Under the pieces are notes generated by a model. It saw only the letters and a list, made by a program, of their open reading frames with translations, was not told where the DNA came from and did no database searches. From positions 10,480,871 through 10,544,870 of the forward strand of contig NC_092704.1 of assembly GCF_964275005.1 (NCBI RefSeq): 64,000 bases of DNA, read 5' to 3'. This DNA is from Diadema setosum (taxonomy: Eukaryota > Echinodermata > Echinoidea > Diadematoida > Diadematidae). Both the position numbers and the translations under genes were made by a program. Positions 1 through 12,320 of the stretch are shown in pieces (position 1 is the first letter of the stretch; each line of letters opens with the position of its first letter).

Positions 1-9
1 GGGATGAAG

Positions 10-259
10 GTTCAGGTGTGAGTTTCTTCAATTTGCCTCCCTCTACAAACTAAATTTGTTTAAGATCGCAACTGCTGATCTGCAAATTAACAAACATATC
101 GGAGAAAAGGAACCAGTGGGACTCGAGCAGTTGATGACAGGTTCGAGTCCCACTGGTTCCCCCTTTTCCCACATGTTTGTTAATTTACAGATCAGCAGTT
201 GCGATCTTAACAAATTTAATTTGTAGAGGGAGGCAAATTGAAGAAACTCACATCTGAAC
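10..259. repeat. Long hairpin (foldback) element with tRNA B-box-like motif
   Basis: Two arms of about 118 bp (10-127 and 141-259) are near-perfect reverse complements around a loop of about 13 nt. The inner part of the right arm reads GGTTCGAGTCC, which fits the Pol III B-box consensus, so a tRNA-derived SINE or MITE that was duplicated in inverted orientation is likely. No A box is placed convincingly. The window begins next to the left arm, so more of the element may lie outside. Confidence 0.75.
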
Positions 260-1480
260 AGGTCAACAGGAACATTGTTGATAGGTCTACTGCATGTACG
301 ATGTTGATGAAGATCCTAAAATCTCGTGTGAAGGGAACCGCGGCACGACTCAAAGTTCACATGATAACTCTGGCAATAATGTACGCGCGATCTCACATCA
401 CACTAGGATTATCCTCACTGAACAGTGCATTATAGAGGAAAATAACACCGCACGGAGGGTGATCACGAACGTTTTGAATAGCGGAGACGCCATTTTTGTA
501 TTCTATTTCTGTTTGTTATTATTGCATTCAAAGTTGCGGATTGCACAGAGTATGGAATGAATATGAATTGCTATGAGCGTCGAACCTTTGGAATGCACGT
601 ACGCTTGCGTACCTGTTACTTCAGTAGCCAAAGAAAGTATGCCTGCAATATGTGTGCCGCTGATGACCCCATACTCCCTCCACAGAGCCCCCTTTATTCC
701 TACACGGAGTGCAGATTCCAACCGACTCACCTCGTTGACTGTACCCGCCGCGCCGAGTTGAAGTTCAGATCCTGCCTTCTGCTTACGACAGAGATGAGTC
801 CGCAGTAACTTTTTGTGCGGTATGATAATAATGGTCGCAGCTCCGTTCTGCAAAATCAATGAATCATTTTCATTCGGGGCAGAACGAACGGACTAAGCCA
901 CTAAACACAATGGAAATGAATACACTTGCAGGTGCATGTACAAAATACTGACGACTGGAAGTACAGCAGGGAGCTCGGAACAGACAATACAGCGATATTT
1001 GCCGTGGGAAGATCTTCTTTTCTCTTTTGTTCGTTGACCTTAAATCTGATCGTGCAAACGAACGATAAACGCCTCTCCCCCCAAAATAGGGGAATTACCG
1101 GCTCAATGGTAGGCCTATAGACTCGAATCACACCGGTGGGCGAGAGGGGATGCAGGGAAACGGTTCAACGTGTCTATCCTGTGGTAACGATGAAATTAAG
1201 TCAAATGCCGATGTTCAATGTCAGATCAAACTAACTACAATTTGAGTTATGACCTGTGCCAACGCGACTGCCAAAGAAACACTGATTTGTTTGTTTGTTT
1301 GACGATTTAATCAACCTGAACAATCAATGGAGTATAGCGTGTACGTTGGATTTGTTACCTCAATTTTCAACCGGATAGACGACAATACCACCTAAGAATT
1401 AATATGATTACCTCAAAGACGACGGCAAACAAAGTTTTCAAATTCAGCTCATCCCGGGAGGTAAAGCAAGGAGAAAATCA
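260..1480. other. No gene recognised
   Basis: Only short, overlapping open frames occur here. The longest, 503-859 on the minus strand (118 codons), has no motif I recognise and no clear splice context. No conserved exon and no clear repeat boundary were seen. Confidence 0.5.
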
Positions 1481-1481
1481 A

Positions 1482-1482
1482 T

Positions 1483-1537
<55 letters not shown>

Positions 1538-1546
1538 GCAACAACA
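1482..1546. repeat. (CAA)n microsatellite
   Basis: About 21 nearly perfect CAA units abut the 3' tail of the LINE remnant that follows. The array may have grown from that tail. Confidence 0.95.
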
Positions 1547-3290
1547 ATTCAATTCAATTCATTTATTTCATTCTCATTTTCCCCACAAAACATAACACAA
1601 GGTAAATCAGAAAATCCTTCATAAGCATATAATATACAGTACAGAGTGCGAAGGATAAACGATATACACAAACTAATAGAAAGAAATTATGTATACATAC
1701 GGGAAAATACAAAGTTTTGTTTTGAGGAGAAAAAAAAAAGGGAACTGAGAGATCCACTAAAAAGCAGTGCTTGTAGATTGTAGACCATTCACGAATTTCT
1801 TCCAAAAATATACTTACTACAATTACAAATACATTACACAAAAATTATTTAGACAAAATGGAACAAACAACAGAGACACAACAACATGACATGACTAAAC
1901 TGAGGGAGATACGATTGAAAGGAATGGGACAAAAATTAAAGGAAGAAAGGGAAAGGTAGAAAGAAAGAGAGAGAGAGAAATGAAAGAGAGAGAGAGAGAG
2001 AGGAGGAGAGAGAGGGAGAGAGCGAGAGAGAAAAGAGAAAAAATGCCTACACGCTGAACAAGAGAAACGGAAGAGAGAATTGAGGAGGTGCTTCGAACAG
2101 TGCTGCTGGTGACTGCACACATCTGTGTAAAAATTATGCAAATAAGATGCCGTATTTCACTGCGTATTGATGACTTCAGTAACTGATGATGACCTTCATG
2201 TTTGCTGTAACCTGCATAAGTAATGAAAATAAATATCTCCGCCAGAATTTAACAAGAAAGATTTCAAATTACGCCTAAAAATGTATAACGATGGAGAATT
2301 TTTTATTTCAGGACTTAATGAATTCCAAAATTTAGGGCCGGTGTATGTATATAAATGTGTTCTGAGCTAATAAGGTTCTCAAAAGGGGTAAATGAAACTC
2401 ATTTGACCGCCTAGTAGGATAATCATGAAAAGATTGTTTGCGTGGAAATATTGGGAAGAGCATTTGTGTTGTAATTGAACATGAACTGACCCAGTTGAAA
2501 AAGAAACAAATCTTTGATTTTTAAAATCTTATATTTAATGAACAATGAATCTGCATGAGAACGCGGCGAAACCCCACAAATAATACGAAGTACTTTCTTT
2601 TGTAATAATGATAATTTATCTAATAAAGTTTGATGGGCGCTACCCCATGCTAAAATTCCGTAATTAAGGTAATATTAAAGAAAAATACAACGTTAACACA
2701 GACGACGATGGAATACGGTGAAACTTAAGTCTGTTAATAATACCAATATTTCGTGAAATTATTTTACTTATGTTGATGATATGAGGCCTCCACGAAAGTT
2801 TATCATCCACTGTTATACCAAAGAATGTTATGTGGGATACACGTTCTAATTGAGTATCATCAAAAATAAAAGTGCTTAATGTTTCTGTGGATTAATTAAA
2901 AAGCATACTTATTTTTCTGAAGATTGAGTGATAACTTACTAGCTCTTATCCACAGAGTCACTTTTTTTTTTTTCAATTCAGAGTTGACGGTGTCAATTAA
3001 AGTAACTGGGTCTTGATGGGAAAAGAAAACATTTGAGTCATCAGCAAAAAGTATAAATGATAGTATGTCATATGATCTGCAAAATCATTGATATAAACAA
3101 CATAAAAAGTAAAGTACCTAACATACTACCCTGAGGGACGCCACATTTAATAGATTTGAAACTTGAGTTATTCTCGTTCAGAGATACATATTGTTTTCGG
3201 TTTTGCAGGTAACTCCTGAACCACTCCAAGGCCTTCCCCCTTATGCCATAAAAACAACAACAAAACAACGTCAAATTGACTTCTACGTAG
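1547..3290 (-). mobile_element. Degraded LINE, reverse-transcriptase 3' half
   Basis: Read on the minus strand, 3274-3068 encodes an RT palm segment with YGIRGKALEWFRSYL and CGVPQGS. Shortly downstream comes ILFADDSN, the RT catalytic box (about 3060-3025). Around 2700-2600 the frames give LTLYFSLILP and LNYGILAWGSAHQ, typical of the region after the RT in CR1/L2/Jockey-type LINEs. The frame is broken many times and a (GA)n expansion (about 1966-2034) sits near the 3' end. The element ends in a tail with AATAAA-like and repeated GAATT motifs, as LINEs of this kind often do. The 5' part (endonuclease) is missing. The clade assignment is inference from motifs only. Confidence 0.85.
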
Positions 3291-3448
3291 GTCTACTGTC
3301 GTTGAATGCTTCTCTCTTTTGCGAGACAAGCTTTACTGTAAAATAGAAACATGTATCGAATATGGTGTAGGACACATTACTGTTAGTACTAGAGTACGTG
3401 GCAGGATATCTGTGGTCACGGTTAACAATAATGGTTCATAGCTATAAA

Positions 3449-3621
3449 CAGAGGTGGATCCAGGAATTCCGTAAAGGGGAGGCGCCTTTGCACAATTAAA
3501 AGGGGGCGCACGCACCCCCTGCCCCATTTTTTCTTTTTATTTCTTTTGTTTAAAACAAAAATAAAGAGGGAGCGCCCGGTGCGCCCCCTCCCCCCCCCCC
3601 CCCCCTCTGGATCCGTCACTG
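3449..3621. mobile_element. hAT-like MITE, copy 1
   Basis: The ends are inverted: CAGAGGTGGATCCAG on the left and CTGGATCCGTCACTG on the right. The interior is partly palindromic (GGGGGCGCACGC against GTGCGCCCCC) and contains a run of about 18 C. Terminal CA(G)...CTG with a GGATCC core fits hAT-type MITEs. I could not find a clean 8-bp target duplication. Confidence 0.65.
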
Positions 3622-3622
3622 A

Positions 3623-4025
3623 TAAAGGGATGATATAGTTTTAGTTCAGATTGGGCTTTGGGTTTTTAATAGTCTTTGATGATTTATTTATTTTTTTATT
3701 TTTAGATAATGAGAAACCTCCAATGAAATTTGAGAAAGCATAATTCTGAGAGGAATTTTAAGTTTATTTGATGAAAATGGTTTTGAAACGGCTGAGATAT
3801 CCAAAACCAAGCAATCCTATACAAGTTGGAACCCATCTGTTACTATAGGATCGCTTTGTTTTACTTTGGATTTGGATATCTCAAGAGCCACTTCAAAACC
3901 TATTTTCATCAAATAAATTTTTAATTCCTCTTAGAATTGTATGCTCTTTAACATTTCATAAAGTGGTTTATAAATATCTCACAAAAAGTTAAGAGCTGAA
4001 TCCAAACACTATATCATTCCTTTAA
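3623..4025. mobile_element. TTAA-type foldback MITE, family 1, copy 1 (degraded)
   Basis: It shares with the copies at 4.6, 20.6 and 47.6 kb an AAAGGGAT start, a CCTTTAA end and an inner inverted repeat. One arm reads TTTGATGAAAAT followed by GAGATATCC; the other reads GGATATCTC followed by ATTTTCATCAAATAAA. This is the most diverged of the four copies, and its left flank no longer reads TTAA. Confidence 0.7.
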
Positions 4026-4623
4026 TCCTTTAATGTTTAAAAGATTCGTATGGTGACGTTAACCGCCCTTTAAAGCAAATATCAGCCCCTACATAGAGTT
4101 AGCCTTGCTAAAAGGAATTAGAATAAGATCAAGAATGAAAGATTCCAACACCCATAAAAGTTTATAGTTGAATTTCAAAATTTTAAAACTTTTATGTGTT
4201 TTTACCAAAAAGTGGTATCAGGTGCATTCATAGTAATGCAAATTTTATTCGGAGACAATGCATGGCATTGCCTGGCAACTCTTCCAATACTTTTCATACC
4301 TATAGATTATGTGAAATCTCTGTTAGAAAGATAAAAAAATTGCTATGATATAAACTATACCCCTTTAAAGATTACCATCATCAAATTAATATTGTTGTGT
4401 CAGACTCGTAAAAATGGAGATGCAGTCATCAGAAAATTGTGCTTTATTCAACAAACTTCCCATGGATGACTGCTCTTGAGCCGGGGTAAAACTAAACTCT
4501 CTCTCGGGTGAGAAACATTCAATCTTCCAACTTACATTTTTACTTTACATGGCATAATCACACATTATTCCAACCATCGGCCTGCCAGGCCCGGAAATAT
4601 AAGTCAAGCAAGATGATAAATTA
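4026..4623. other. No gene recognised between two MITE copies
   Basis: CCCTTTAAAG-like motifs at about 4066 and 4364 suggest a further, poorly preserved TTAA-flanked insertion. I could not align it to family 1. No coding potential was seen. Confidence 0.4.
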
Positions 4624-5012
4624 TTAAGGGAATGGTACAGTATTGGTGGAGATGAAAATTGAGCTTTTAATTTTTTAGCGAGATACAGAGAAAAAACTTA
4701 TGAAATAGTACAGAACATACCATTTTAAGAGGAATTCAAAGTTTATTTGATGAAAATCGGGTTTGGAATGACTGATACATCCAAAAACAAAGTCAAACAA
4801 AGCGATCGTAATAAAACGTGGGTCCCACACTTTATCAGAATCGCTCTGTTTTGGATATCTCAGCCATTTCAAAACCAATTTTTATCAAATAAATGTTGAA
4901 TTCCTCATGGAATTACATGCTCTTTCATATTTCATGAGGTTTTTCATTATCTCACCAAAAAATGTTGGGAACCTGAAATTAGGTCTCAACCAAAACTATA
5001 CGAGCCCTTTAA
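4624..5012. mobile_element. TTAA-type foldback MITE, family 1, copy 2
   Basis: TTAA lies at both ends (4624-4627 and 5009-5012), followed inwards by AGGGaatGGTACAG on the left and the matching GAGCCCT end on the right. The inner arms around TTGGATATCTCAGCCATTTC are inverted. A TTAA target and TIRs beginning AGGG suggest mobilisation by a TTAA-specific transposase (piggyBac or Kolobok); the choice between them is not settled by sequence. Confidence 0.85.
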
Positions 5013-5565
5013 GTTTGTGACATTATTTTATGAAGACTAAATCAAAACAACCTAACTCCACACTCCTATTGGCACGATTGGTCAACTCAGAAGTTACACT
5101 TAACCTATAGCGATGAGGGTCTGGGGGTAGTGTTCTGCCCAACTTTATGACATGAACTTTCATGAAGCCATGGACCTAACAATATCATAATAACCAAAAT
5201 AAACACCTTTTCTGTACAGACTCGAAGCGCTTCAACAATTTAAACAAAATACAAGAAAACAAAAGAGAGAATGACCAAAACAAACAATGTAAATATGAGG
5301 AATGATAGTGAAGATGTGTCAGCGAGCAAACAGGAGTATTGTCAGTTGATGACAGCGTCGCTTCTTTTGATTGTATAAAGTCAAATGTCGGATGTCAACT
5401 CTTCAAAGTGACCGTCTGATGAAACCTTTATATTTTTCAATTCTATATGACATGCTTTGATATACAAGGATCTTCATGAACCTGCCACTGTTCGTTTATT
5501 TTCTTTTATTTTCTGCTTTTGTTCATTTCCGTTCTCTTTCATTTTGACTCTTTGAATTATTCTTT
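5013..5565. other. No gene recognised
   Basis: Unique-looking AT-rich sequence without an open frame or motif I can support. Confidence 0.4.
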
Positions 5566-5676
5566 GCGTGTGTGTGTGTGTGTCTGTGTGCGTGTGTGCG
5601 TGTGTGCGTGTGCGTGTGTGTGTGTGTGTGTGCGTGTGTGTGTGTGTGCGTGTGTGCGTGTGCGTGTGTGTGTGTG
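5566..5676. repeat. (TG)n microsatellite
   Basis: About 110 bp of TG/CG dinucleotides. Open frames on both strands here encode only VCVC or HTHT repeats and are artefacts. Confidence 0.95.
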
Positions 5677-6527
5677 ATACCGTTCAGATTCAAACTGTAA
5701 CATATCAAAAAAAAAAACAACAACATAGCGTGGAGTTTCGTTTCAGTCTGGCGAGCTTTTCCAGTGAGTCATAGCTAAAAATAGACTGCTAGTACTATGT
5801 ACAACATTTGTACAGATGCATGCACGTCATACCTTGTCTACGAGGTACTGAGAAAAGAAAAAATTCTCACAAACAAAATGAAAGTGAAAAAGGCTGCAAA
5901 GGTGAATCTTTCCCCCTCATTTAATGTAGTTCAGTCAATCATTACAATGTCAATGAGGACATTTCAAACAGAAAAAAAGTAGATACGACTATTTGCCCCC
6001 TTCAATTAGTGAATTAAAAAAAATCGATGTGTGTTTTGGAAGTTAGTATTCATATTTCATTTGAATGTAAAGTATAAAGTATTACAAAGAGGCATAATAT
6101 GACATCATAGTACATTTTTGATAGAGTTGGGGTTTTTTTTTCCTTCTCATACCTATATTTTTTTACATCAAATTAAGAATGCTTTGAAAATGACAATTTT
6201 GTGATTTGTTTTATCAGTATAAAGTTATAAAAAGTCCATGTTATTTCCTAACTATATCTCACAATTATGCGAGAATAGTTCAAGATTTGCGACCTCTCTT
6301 TGACTATTTCAGGAAATAATATACCTTGTTGTATTTAAATACAAAATCAAGTAATCTATATTCACCAATTACACAATCATATTTGAATAAATATCACTTG
6401 AATCAAAACGCATCTGTAGATTACTTCCGCAATATATACTTGTGTCATCAACGAGAAGTATCATATCACAGATGGTGAGTAAACAAATGAAACCATTCAT
6501 AAAATCAAAACAAAGAAAATATGATTT
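5677..6527. other. No gene recognised
   Basis: AT-rich sequence with short frames only. Nothing could be assigned. Confidence 0.4.
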
Positions 6528-6668
6528 GTGAGAGTGAGAGTGAGTGTGTGTGATAGAGAGGGAGGGGCGGAGGGAGGGAGGGGCGGGGGTAGCGGGAGGG
6601 AGGAGGAGGGGCGGGGAAGGGAAGAGGGAGTGGGAGCGGAAGGGAAGAACACTGGGGAATCCCCGGAA
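6528..6668. repeat. G-rich purine tract, G-quadruplex prone
   Basis: A strand-asymmetric tract of GA and GGGAGG units with repeated GGGCGGGG-like motifs. Several clusters of four or more G-runs lie within 30 nt, so the plus strand could form G-quadruplexes and the tract could bind Sp1/KLF-type factors. The minus-strand frame through it (6369-7178) is proline- and serine-rich because of the tract and shows no recognised domain. Confidence 0.7.
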
Positions 6669-7190
6669 GTCTTGTTTTGTCTGGGTACTCTCCCGCTCAA
6701 GCACAAATAATTGAAACCACTCTGGTCGCCGCTGAGCAGTCCCGTTCGATACTGCTGTTCGATACGAGTCGCAGCAGGACTTGACACTTGATACTGACTC
6801 ATTATCATAATTTGGCGTCCACGTCGCTCCAAATGATCGCACACTGGGTGGAGCAGTGGGGAGAATGCGGGGAATTCCTGTTGCAACTTTTCTGGCAGCC
6901 AGCTCAGGTCGCGCATAACTACTCTTAAGGAGCTCCATGCTCTTGCATATCGCAGGGGACGCTTTGACTTGGCATCGGAGGTTTGATACTAATAAAACGT
7001 CACAGGGTTTATTTAGAGAGCAATGTAGAACTAGAAAGCATGAAAGTGGTAAGATGACGGTATAGTGGGTGTATAAATGCTTCATTTGCTTTCTCATACA
7101 ATCGGGATTTTTTTTTTCGCTTATTTTCACCATTTCATGTTGCAATATTCTGCACGTCATCCCTTTCATCTCCACCATGTATTCTTTCTC
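6669..7190. other. GC-elevated segment, unassigned
   Basis: Base composition is higher in GC than the surroundings between about 6670 and 6970. Two overlapping minus-strand frames pass through it, but neither gives a recognisable protein. It could be a first-exon or promoter region of an unseen minus-strand gene; that is only a possibility. Confidence 0.25.
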
Positions 7191-7241
7191 TCACACACAC
7201 ACACGCACACACACACACGCTCGCACACACACAAACACACA
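7191..7241. repeat. (CA)n microsatellite
   Basis: About 50 bp of CA repeats with a few CG interruptions. Confidence 0.9.
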
Positions 7242-8539
7242 GATTTTTTTGTTATCTTTCTCTTTTTTTTTTACCGCTCTATCAATGTATTATTCTTTCA
7301 CATTTTTAAATCTTTCTTTTAATTCATCTGTTGGTAAATCTATGAATATAGCGTATATAGGGCCTATCTAACAGATATCTCTTACCATTTGCCCGTATAA
7401 TAGGCCTATAAACATCAGGATGTTGATAACAACTTGTGGTTACGTAATAACAATAATAATGATCTATAGCGATAATAATGATGATGAAGTTGATTGTCTA
7501 TGCATACGCTGAATAAAGCTTTTTGTCATAATTCCAAGAAAACATATAGTACATACTAAGATTAACATTTTTGTTATTTGTACATTGTTTTCCCTTTTTT
7601 CGAGTAATCTGTGTTTCACATGTTTTACACAAAGCTTTGCTTCTCAGTAGATCATTCTTTTCCCATCGTTTTATCTATTCTTTGTTACCATTGAAAAGTG
7701 TGCATTGCTTTTCTGTTATATACGATTATCCGTATATTATGTAATTACATTTCACGACTTGTCCCCTTTTTATTGCTCAGCAAAATGTATATCTTATACT
7801 ATGTATTACTTTTTTTTTGGATTGAACTAAAGTTTAAACGAATTGAAAACAAAATATCAAATCCACTGTCAGCACAAACGAATGTGATACAACAGTTATC
7901 AACAACACACATCAATCTTACGTAAAATTTGTACAATCATATCTTTAGCATTCTCGTACATAATTTGTCTAAAAAAAAGTACATTGTATTTTCATACAAT
8001 AATATTTATGCTTCTGGCTTCGTTCCAGGTCACAGGCCTTGAGTTTTACTGTGCTCCAGTAATTTGCCATCATATTTCCGCATACTGACGTAATCGTTTT
8101 GAGATTCTAAACCTTCAAAATGCAAAACCTGCAAAATTGACTGCTATGATCATTGGGAAATGAATGTATTTCTGTACGAATGAAATCACTGAAGTGAGTA
8201 ACACCAAAAGCTGTAACTGTTCGGGGACAGGCTCCATCATGTCTAGATTCAGTTTAGCTAAACGTGAAGAGAAGAATGGAAAGTAACGGGACATGGGAAG
8301 CGATGTCATGTTCATTAGGAAAACCCCTATCATAATGAATCATTGGGGCTCACCTGGGGTTTGTTTACAATTGCGTGTGTGTGGTCATTAGTATTTCTGT
8401 CTGTCCTTCTTCCTGTCTTTCTTTCTTTTTTCTTTTATATGAGTAAGGTCTACCAGACAGTGTATCGAATCTGGCGTGTACAGAGAGAATGATTCAAAGT
8501 TCCTTTAAATATCATGTACTCATGTGAGCGTTATGTATG
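7242..8539. other. No gene recognised
   Basis: AT-rich sequence. Only short frames without motifs were seen. A pyrimidine-rich stretch (8397-8435) precedes the LINE tail. Confidence 0.4.
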
Positions 8540-8612
8540 TTACTTTGTATTACTAATTTTCTTTATGAGGAAATAAAATCATTTGAATTGAATTGAATGG
8601 AATGGAAAATAA
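8540..8612 (+). mobile_element. LINE 3' tail fragment
   Basis: A TTTATGAGGAAATAAAATCA segment followed by repeated GAATT units closely resembles, in the other orientation, the tail of the LINE at 1547-3290. Upstream coding sequence is not recognisable, so this is probably a heavily truncated copy. Confidence 0.5.
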
Positions 8613-8700
8613 CAGACAAAAGTAGAAAATTCCTGCAGGTATTAATTATTTATGCATGCAGACCTCGATTTTTTTTTTCTAAATACTTATGCCTTTGCGT

Positions 8701-8736
8701 GTCTGTGTGTGTGTGTGAGGGGGGGGGGGGGGGAGG
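8701..8736. repeat. (TG)n followed by a G-run
   Basis: A short TG array runs directly into about 16 G. Confidence 0.9.
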
Positions 8737-8948
8737 AGTTCTACGTGTAAAGGTTCTTGCATATGGGATTAAGTAACTTTAGCTCATAAGTACTGTATAC
8801 AAATAGATGAAATCAATGAAAGGTCAGGTGTTTGTCAGTGTACATAAAAAAATAACTAATCTAACTTCTGTTGTCTTGTTCAAGAGATGACGTAATCAAA
8901 TCAAAAGAGCATCACAACATGAGCTCTGTATGTTTGTTTGTATGTGCA

Positions 8949-8983
8949 TATGTGTGTGTGTGTGTGTGTTCGTGTGTGTGTGT
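8949..8983. repeat. (TG)n microsatellite
   Basis: About 34 bp of TG with one CG interruption. Confidence 0.9.
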
Positions 8984-9242
8984 ACAGTCCTGTCTGATGT
9001 CATATCGATATAGTATTACAATATAATGTGCGATGAAACGATATACTTTACTATAGGACATAAGTGTGAAGACACAAACAGGAGATCCCATCATGAGTTG
9101 GAGAAGCACCTCACGTAGGCCTATGGGAGATTGAATATGGATCTTAAGGTGATCTGTTCTTTCTGAAAGACGGATCTAGGATATCTGTATCCTTTTAAAT
9201 TCGGTGAAAGGTGACCAGTGAAAGGACAATCAGCGGAAGGCT

Positions 9243-9634
9243 TTAAAGGCATACTTTACAATCTGCATATGGTAACCTAGTCTATAGCTAACCAAAAACC
9301 TATCACTAGTGTTTCCTTCGTTTTAAAATGTGAATTAATGATAGAAACAACCACTGTAAAAATTTGAATCCGTATTATCGATGTTAAGTATTTTTACATA
9401 TACAGAATGTGAACAATACTTATAATAAAAATTTTTCCAGACTAAAACTGTCTACAGTTATGGTTTATTAAGAAAAATGCTGATATCTCATTATATTTTA
9501 GGCTTTATTGCGAAAATTTTATATGGTAGGATGTTTTGTGATAGGTATCCTACAACAGACCTACACATATGCGTCAAATGTGACATCTTGAAATTTTTTA
9601 AATCACTACTCCCAAAGGTAAACTGGACCTTTAA
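9243..9634. mobile_element. TTAA-type MITE, family 2, copy a
   Basis: TTAA flanks both ends. The terminal inverted repeats read TTAAAGGCATACTTTACa inwards from the left, and TTAAAGGTCCAGTTTACC on the reverse strand from the right. The body matches 15290-15661 and 43191-43559, including AATTTGAATCCGTATTATCG and TCTACAGTTATGGTTTATTA. Short open frames inside it are spurious. Confidence 0.85.
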
Positions 9635-12229
9635 CAACTGGCACAGTGCCACGGGAGTGAGAAAGAATGGGGAAAAAATGAACAACAAATAAAAGAGCAC
9701 CAGCATGCGTGCACGTGCATGCGATACGTTTTTCCTCCTGAGTCTTATATCTCGGACCAATTTTCTCACGAAAAGGAAACTGCGAAAAAAAAAAAGGAAA
9801 CATGTCATTCAAAATCCATTATTCGCCAATAAACAGACATATATCAACATTCAGACATGTTGGCACAATCTTAGGCTCATTCATAAATGTTGCAGTCACG
9901 TGGTTGTAATCTTGAATTATTATCACAAACCTTGAAGGGGCAGGATATCAAGAAGCAGTTTTGTCTCGATTCATGAGAAATCACCCAACACACAATAAAA
10001 TTAAAGAACGGCATGTTTTATAGAGTCTTTTTTCTACACCACTCCTCGGGAAACAAACTACAAAATTTCTAAAATTTGATGTAAACGTAGACGTGACGAA
10101 ATTGACGAAACGAATATAACATCCCCATCATTGTGATCGCCAAAAGAAGAAGAAGAAGAAGAAGAAGAAGTAGTAGTGAGCAGTGAGTGATTACTGACAG
10201 TAACCTGTAATTGCATGCCGTCGGGTTCTAGTTTTGCAATGGGGTACTTTGTCACAAACAAACAAACCAGCAAACAATTAAACAAACAAAACACACCACA
10301 AGAAATGACTGTTTCCGTCATAAATCATTATCCTTGCAAACAAGCTTATAAAACGAATTCTAAAACATTATTAAAATCTTCCTCACGCATGCATTTATTT
10401 TGTGGAACAGCTTTGTTGTAAAATAATGATGAACAGGAAATGCTGACTCTGAACATCATCACGAACGCCTAAAGGGAATACCCCAGACTAGAGTCTTTAC
10501 TATCATTAGAAATTATATACAATTATTGTATTTTACAGTAGACGCTTTGATCTATTTTGACCATTGGACAGGCCCTGAACTTTTCATTTTCACTATTTTT
10601 TGTTGTTGCTGTTGTTGCTGTTATGGTTCGGTCTGGCTAGAAAAGATGACACAGTTAGCTCATGATTACTAATGTATGTTGTTGCTGCTGTTTTTGCTAT
10701 AGAAAGTGATTTTGAATATCGGCATGCTTCTAAGACTTGGCACTTTAGATGAGTGGAATTTATGGTAAACCGTATATGAACTTAATAATTGTCACCAATC
10801 TTATTTGCTATGTGCTTTTCAGCACTGACGTGTTTCCGAAATTATACACTGCTGCAGTTAGATCCGAGAGATGTTTGACATGAATTATAAGAACGGTTCA
10901 AGCTCTATTATACTGTGCAGCCTGCCATGTGTAGGGAAAACCGTGCTGTATCAGTATTTGGAAATGCTGTCATGTTTGGACACTCAGTGCATGTGCATGA
11001 AAATAGGGACTGGATTTATGTTTAGAACCAAGTCTCGAGTTGGCTCAATAAAAAGCTATGATATGAAACTATTGACGGCTGTATAGGTTAATAACCGGTG
11101 GTACTTCAGGATCAGTTTTCAACCTGACTTCGTGAGGACGACGTAGTGTAGTCATGCTGTGAAAGAACTGTTGAATGTAGCACCACAGCAACAATAATCG
11201 ATCGGTTGTGTGTTCGTTTGTATTTCAACGATTGAATGGTGAGACTCAACATGAATGAATTATTATGCCATTTCTCACACGTTGCGTTTAGATTGTAATG
11301 CCCTGGACCTATTGATTGACAATGCCATGCACAGTAACGTGCGTCAGACAACAATTATCCACCTGCAAGAAGCTTGCAAGAGAAATTGGCTAAGTCAGAT
11401 CTTTTTGGGTTGGGAATGGTGTATTTCTCGCATCGTGAAATCTATATGCCACCGTTGAAAAGGATGTTTACGGAGGGAGTTTGACACGAGAGTATTCAAC
11501 CACGCTTCGCTCGCAAGAGCTGCGCTATACAATCACTGTGCAGTGCCATACCCTCACGCAACGGTCTGGAGTGCAGTTTCAACTCTCTCTCTCTCTCTTC
11601 ACGCACATACACTGTCTGGCGTACACACAACGATTAGCATCTCAATACGAAACTGAGGAGGCGAAATACAGGTGTCTGCGTGATAGCGCGAACACGCATT
11701 GAGTGCATTTACACTGGGTTATGATTGTGTGTGGTACTGTTTTAGCGCGTTAACAGAGTGGATATAATATCGAGAGGATGTAACAACGACGAATTTGGTG
11801 AGTACATGTATATATTCTACTTGATGCTATTGATAAGACTCAGAGGTATCAAGCTATCACGATGCCAAGCTTTATTTCCTCTGATATTAACCAAATTTGT
11901 AGAGCCAAGGTTGCTGATATTTTATGGATATTAACTTGAAGTTGTCCTTTCGAGCATCAAGTCAACGGTAAGGTGGAACGGGTACGTTTTTCGTCGCAAT
12001 TCTGCATTCGTGATCGTTGCAACTGATAGTATCATATCTTCTGATAGATTTGATTTAAATTGTTTTCAGACGTCTCATAAGATAATTATGTAATTTTGGT
12101 CGTTGCACCTTGTGGTATTAACTCGACTCAATCCATAAGCTGTGGGCTCTACCAAGAATGAATGAAACACTCTCCACATACGGGAGAAAGTTATTAAGGC
12201 GCCACTCAGGCAGAGGGGGAAACGAACTA
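9635..12229. other. No gene recognised; short (GAA)n at 10146-10174
   Basis: Frames up to about 105 codons occur, but none shows a domain, codon bias or splice context that I can support. A small GAA repeat lies at 10146-10174, and GTTGTTGCTGTT-type stretches lie near 10600 and 10680. Confidence 0.4.
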
Positions 12230-12320
12230 CAGTGAAGGATCCAGAGGGGGGCTCACGCGTGCGACCCCCCTTATTTTGTAAAGACGCCTCTCCTTTACGG
12301 AATTCCTGGATCCGCCCCTG
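12230..12320. mobile_element. hAT-like MITE, copy 2 (short)
   Basis: CAGTGAAGGATCCAG on the left and CTGGATCCGCCCCTG on the right are inverted. The interior GGGGGGCTCACGC and GCGACCCCCC resemble the copy at 3449-3621, and both carry GGAATTCCTGGATCC or its complement. It is about 90 bp, internally deleted relative to copy 1. Confidence 0.65.

Noticed and set aside
6369-7178. 269-codon minus-strand frame
   Set aside because: Much of it is the low-complexity complement of the G-rich tract. The remainder has no recognisable domain and overlaps a second frame of equal quality.
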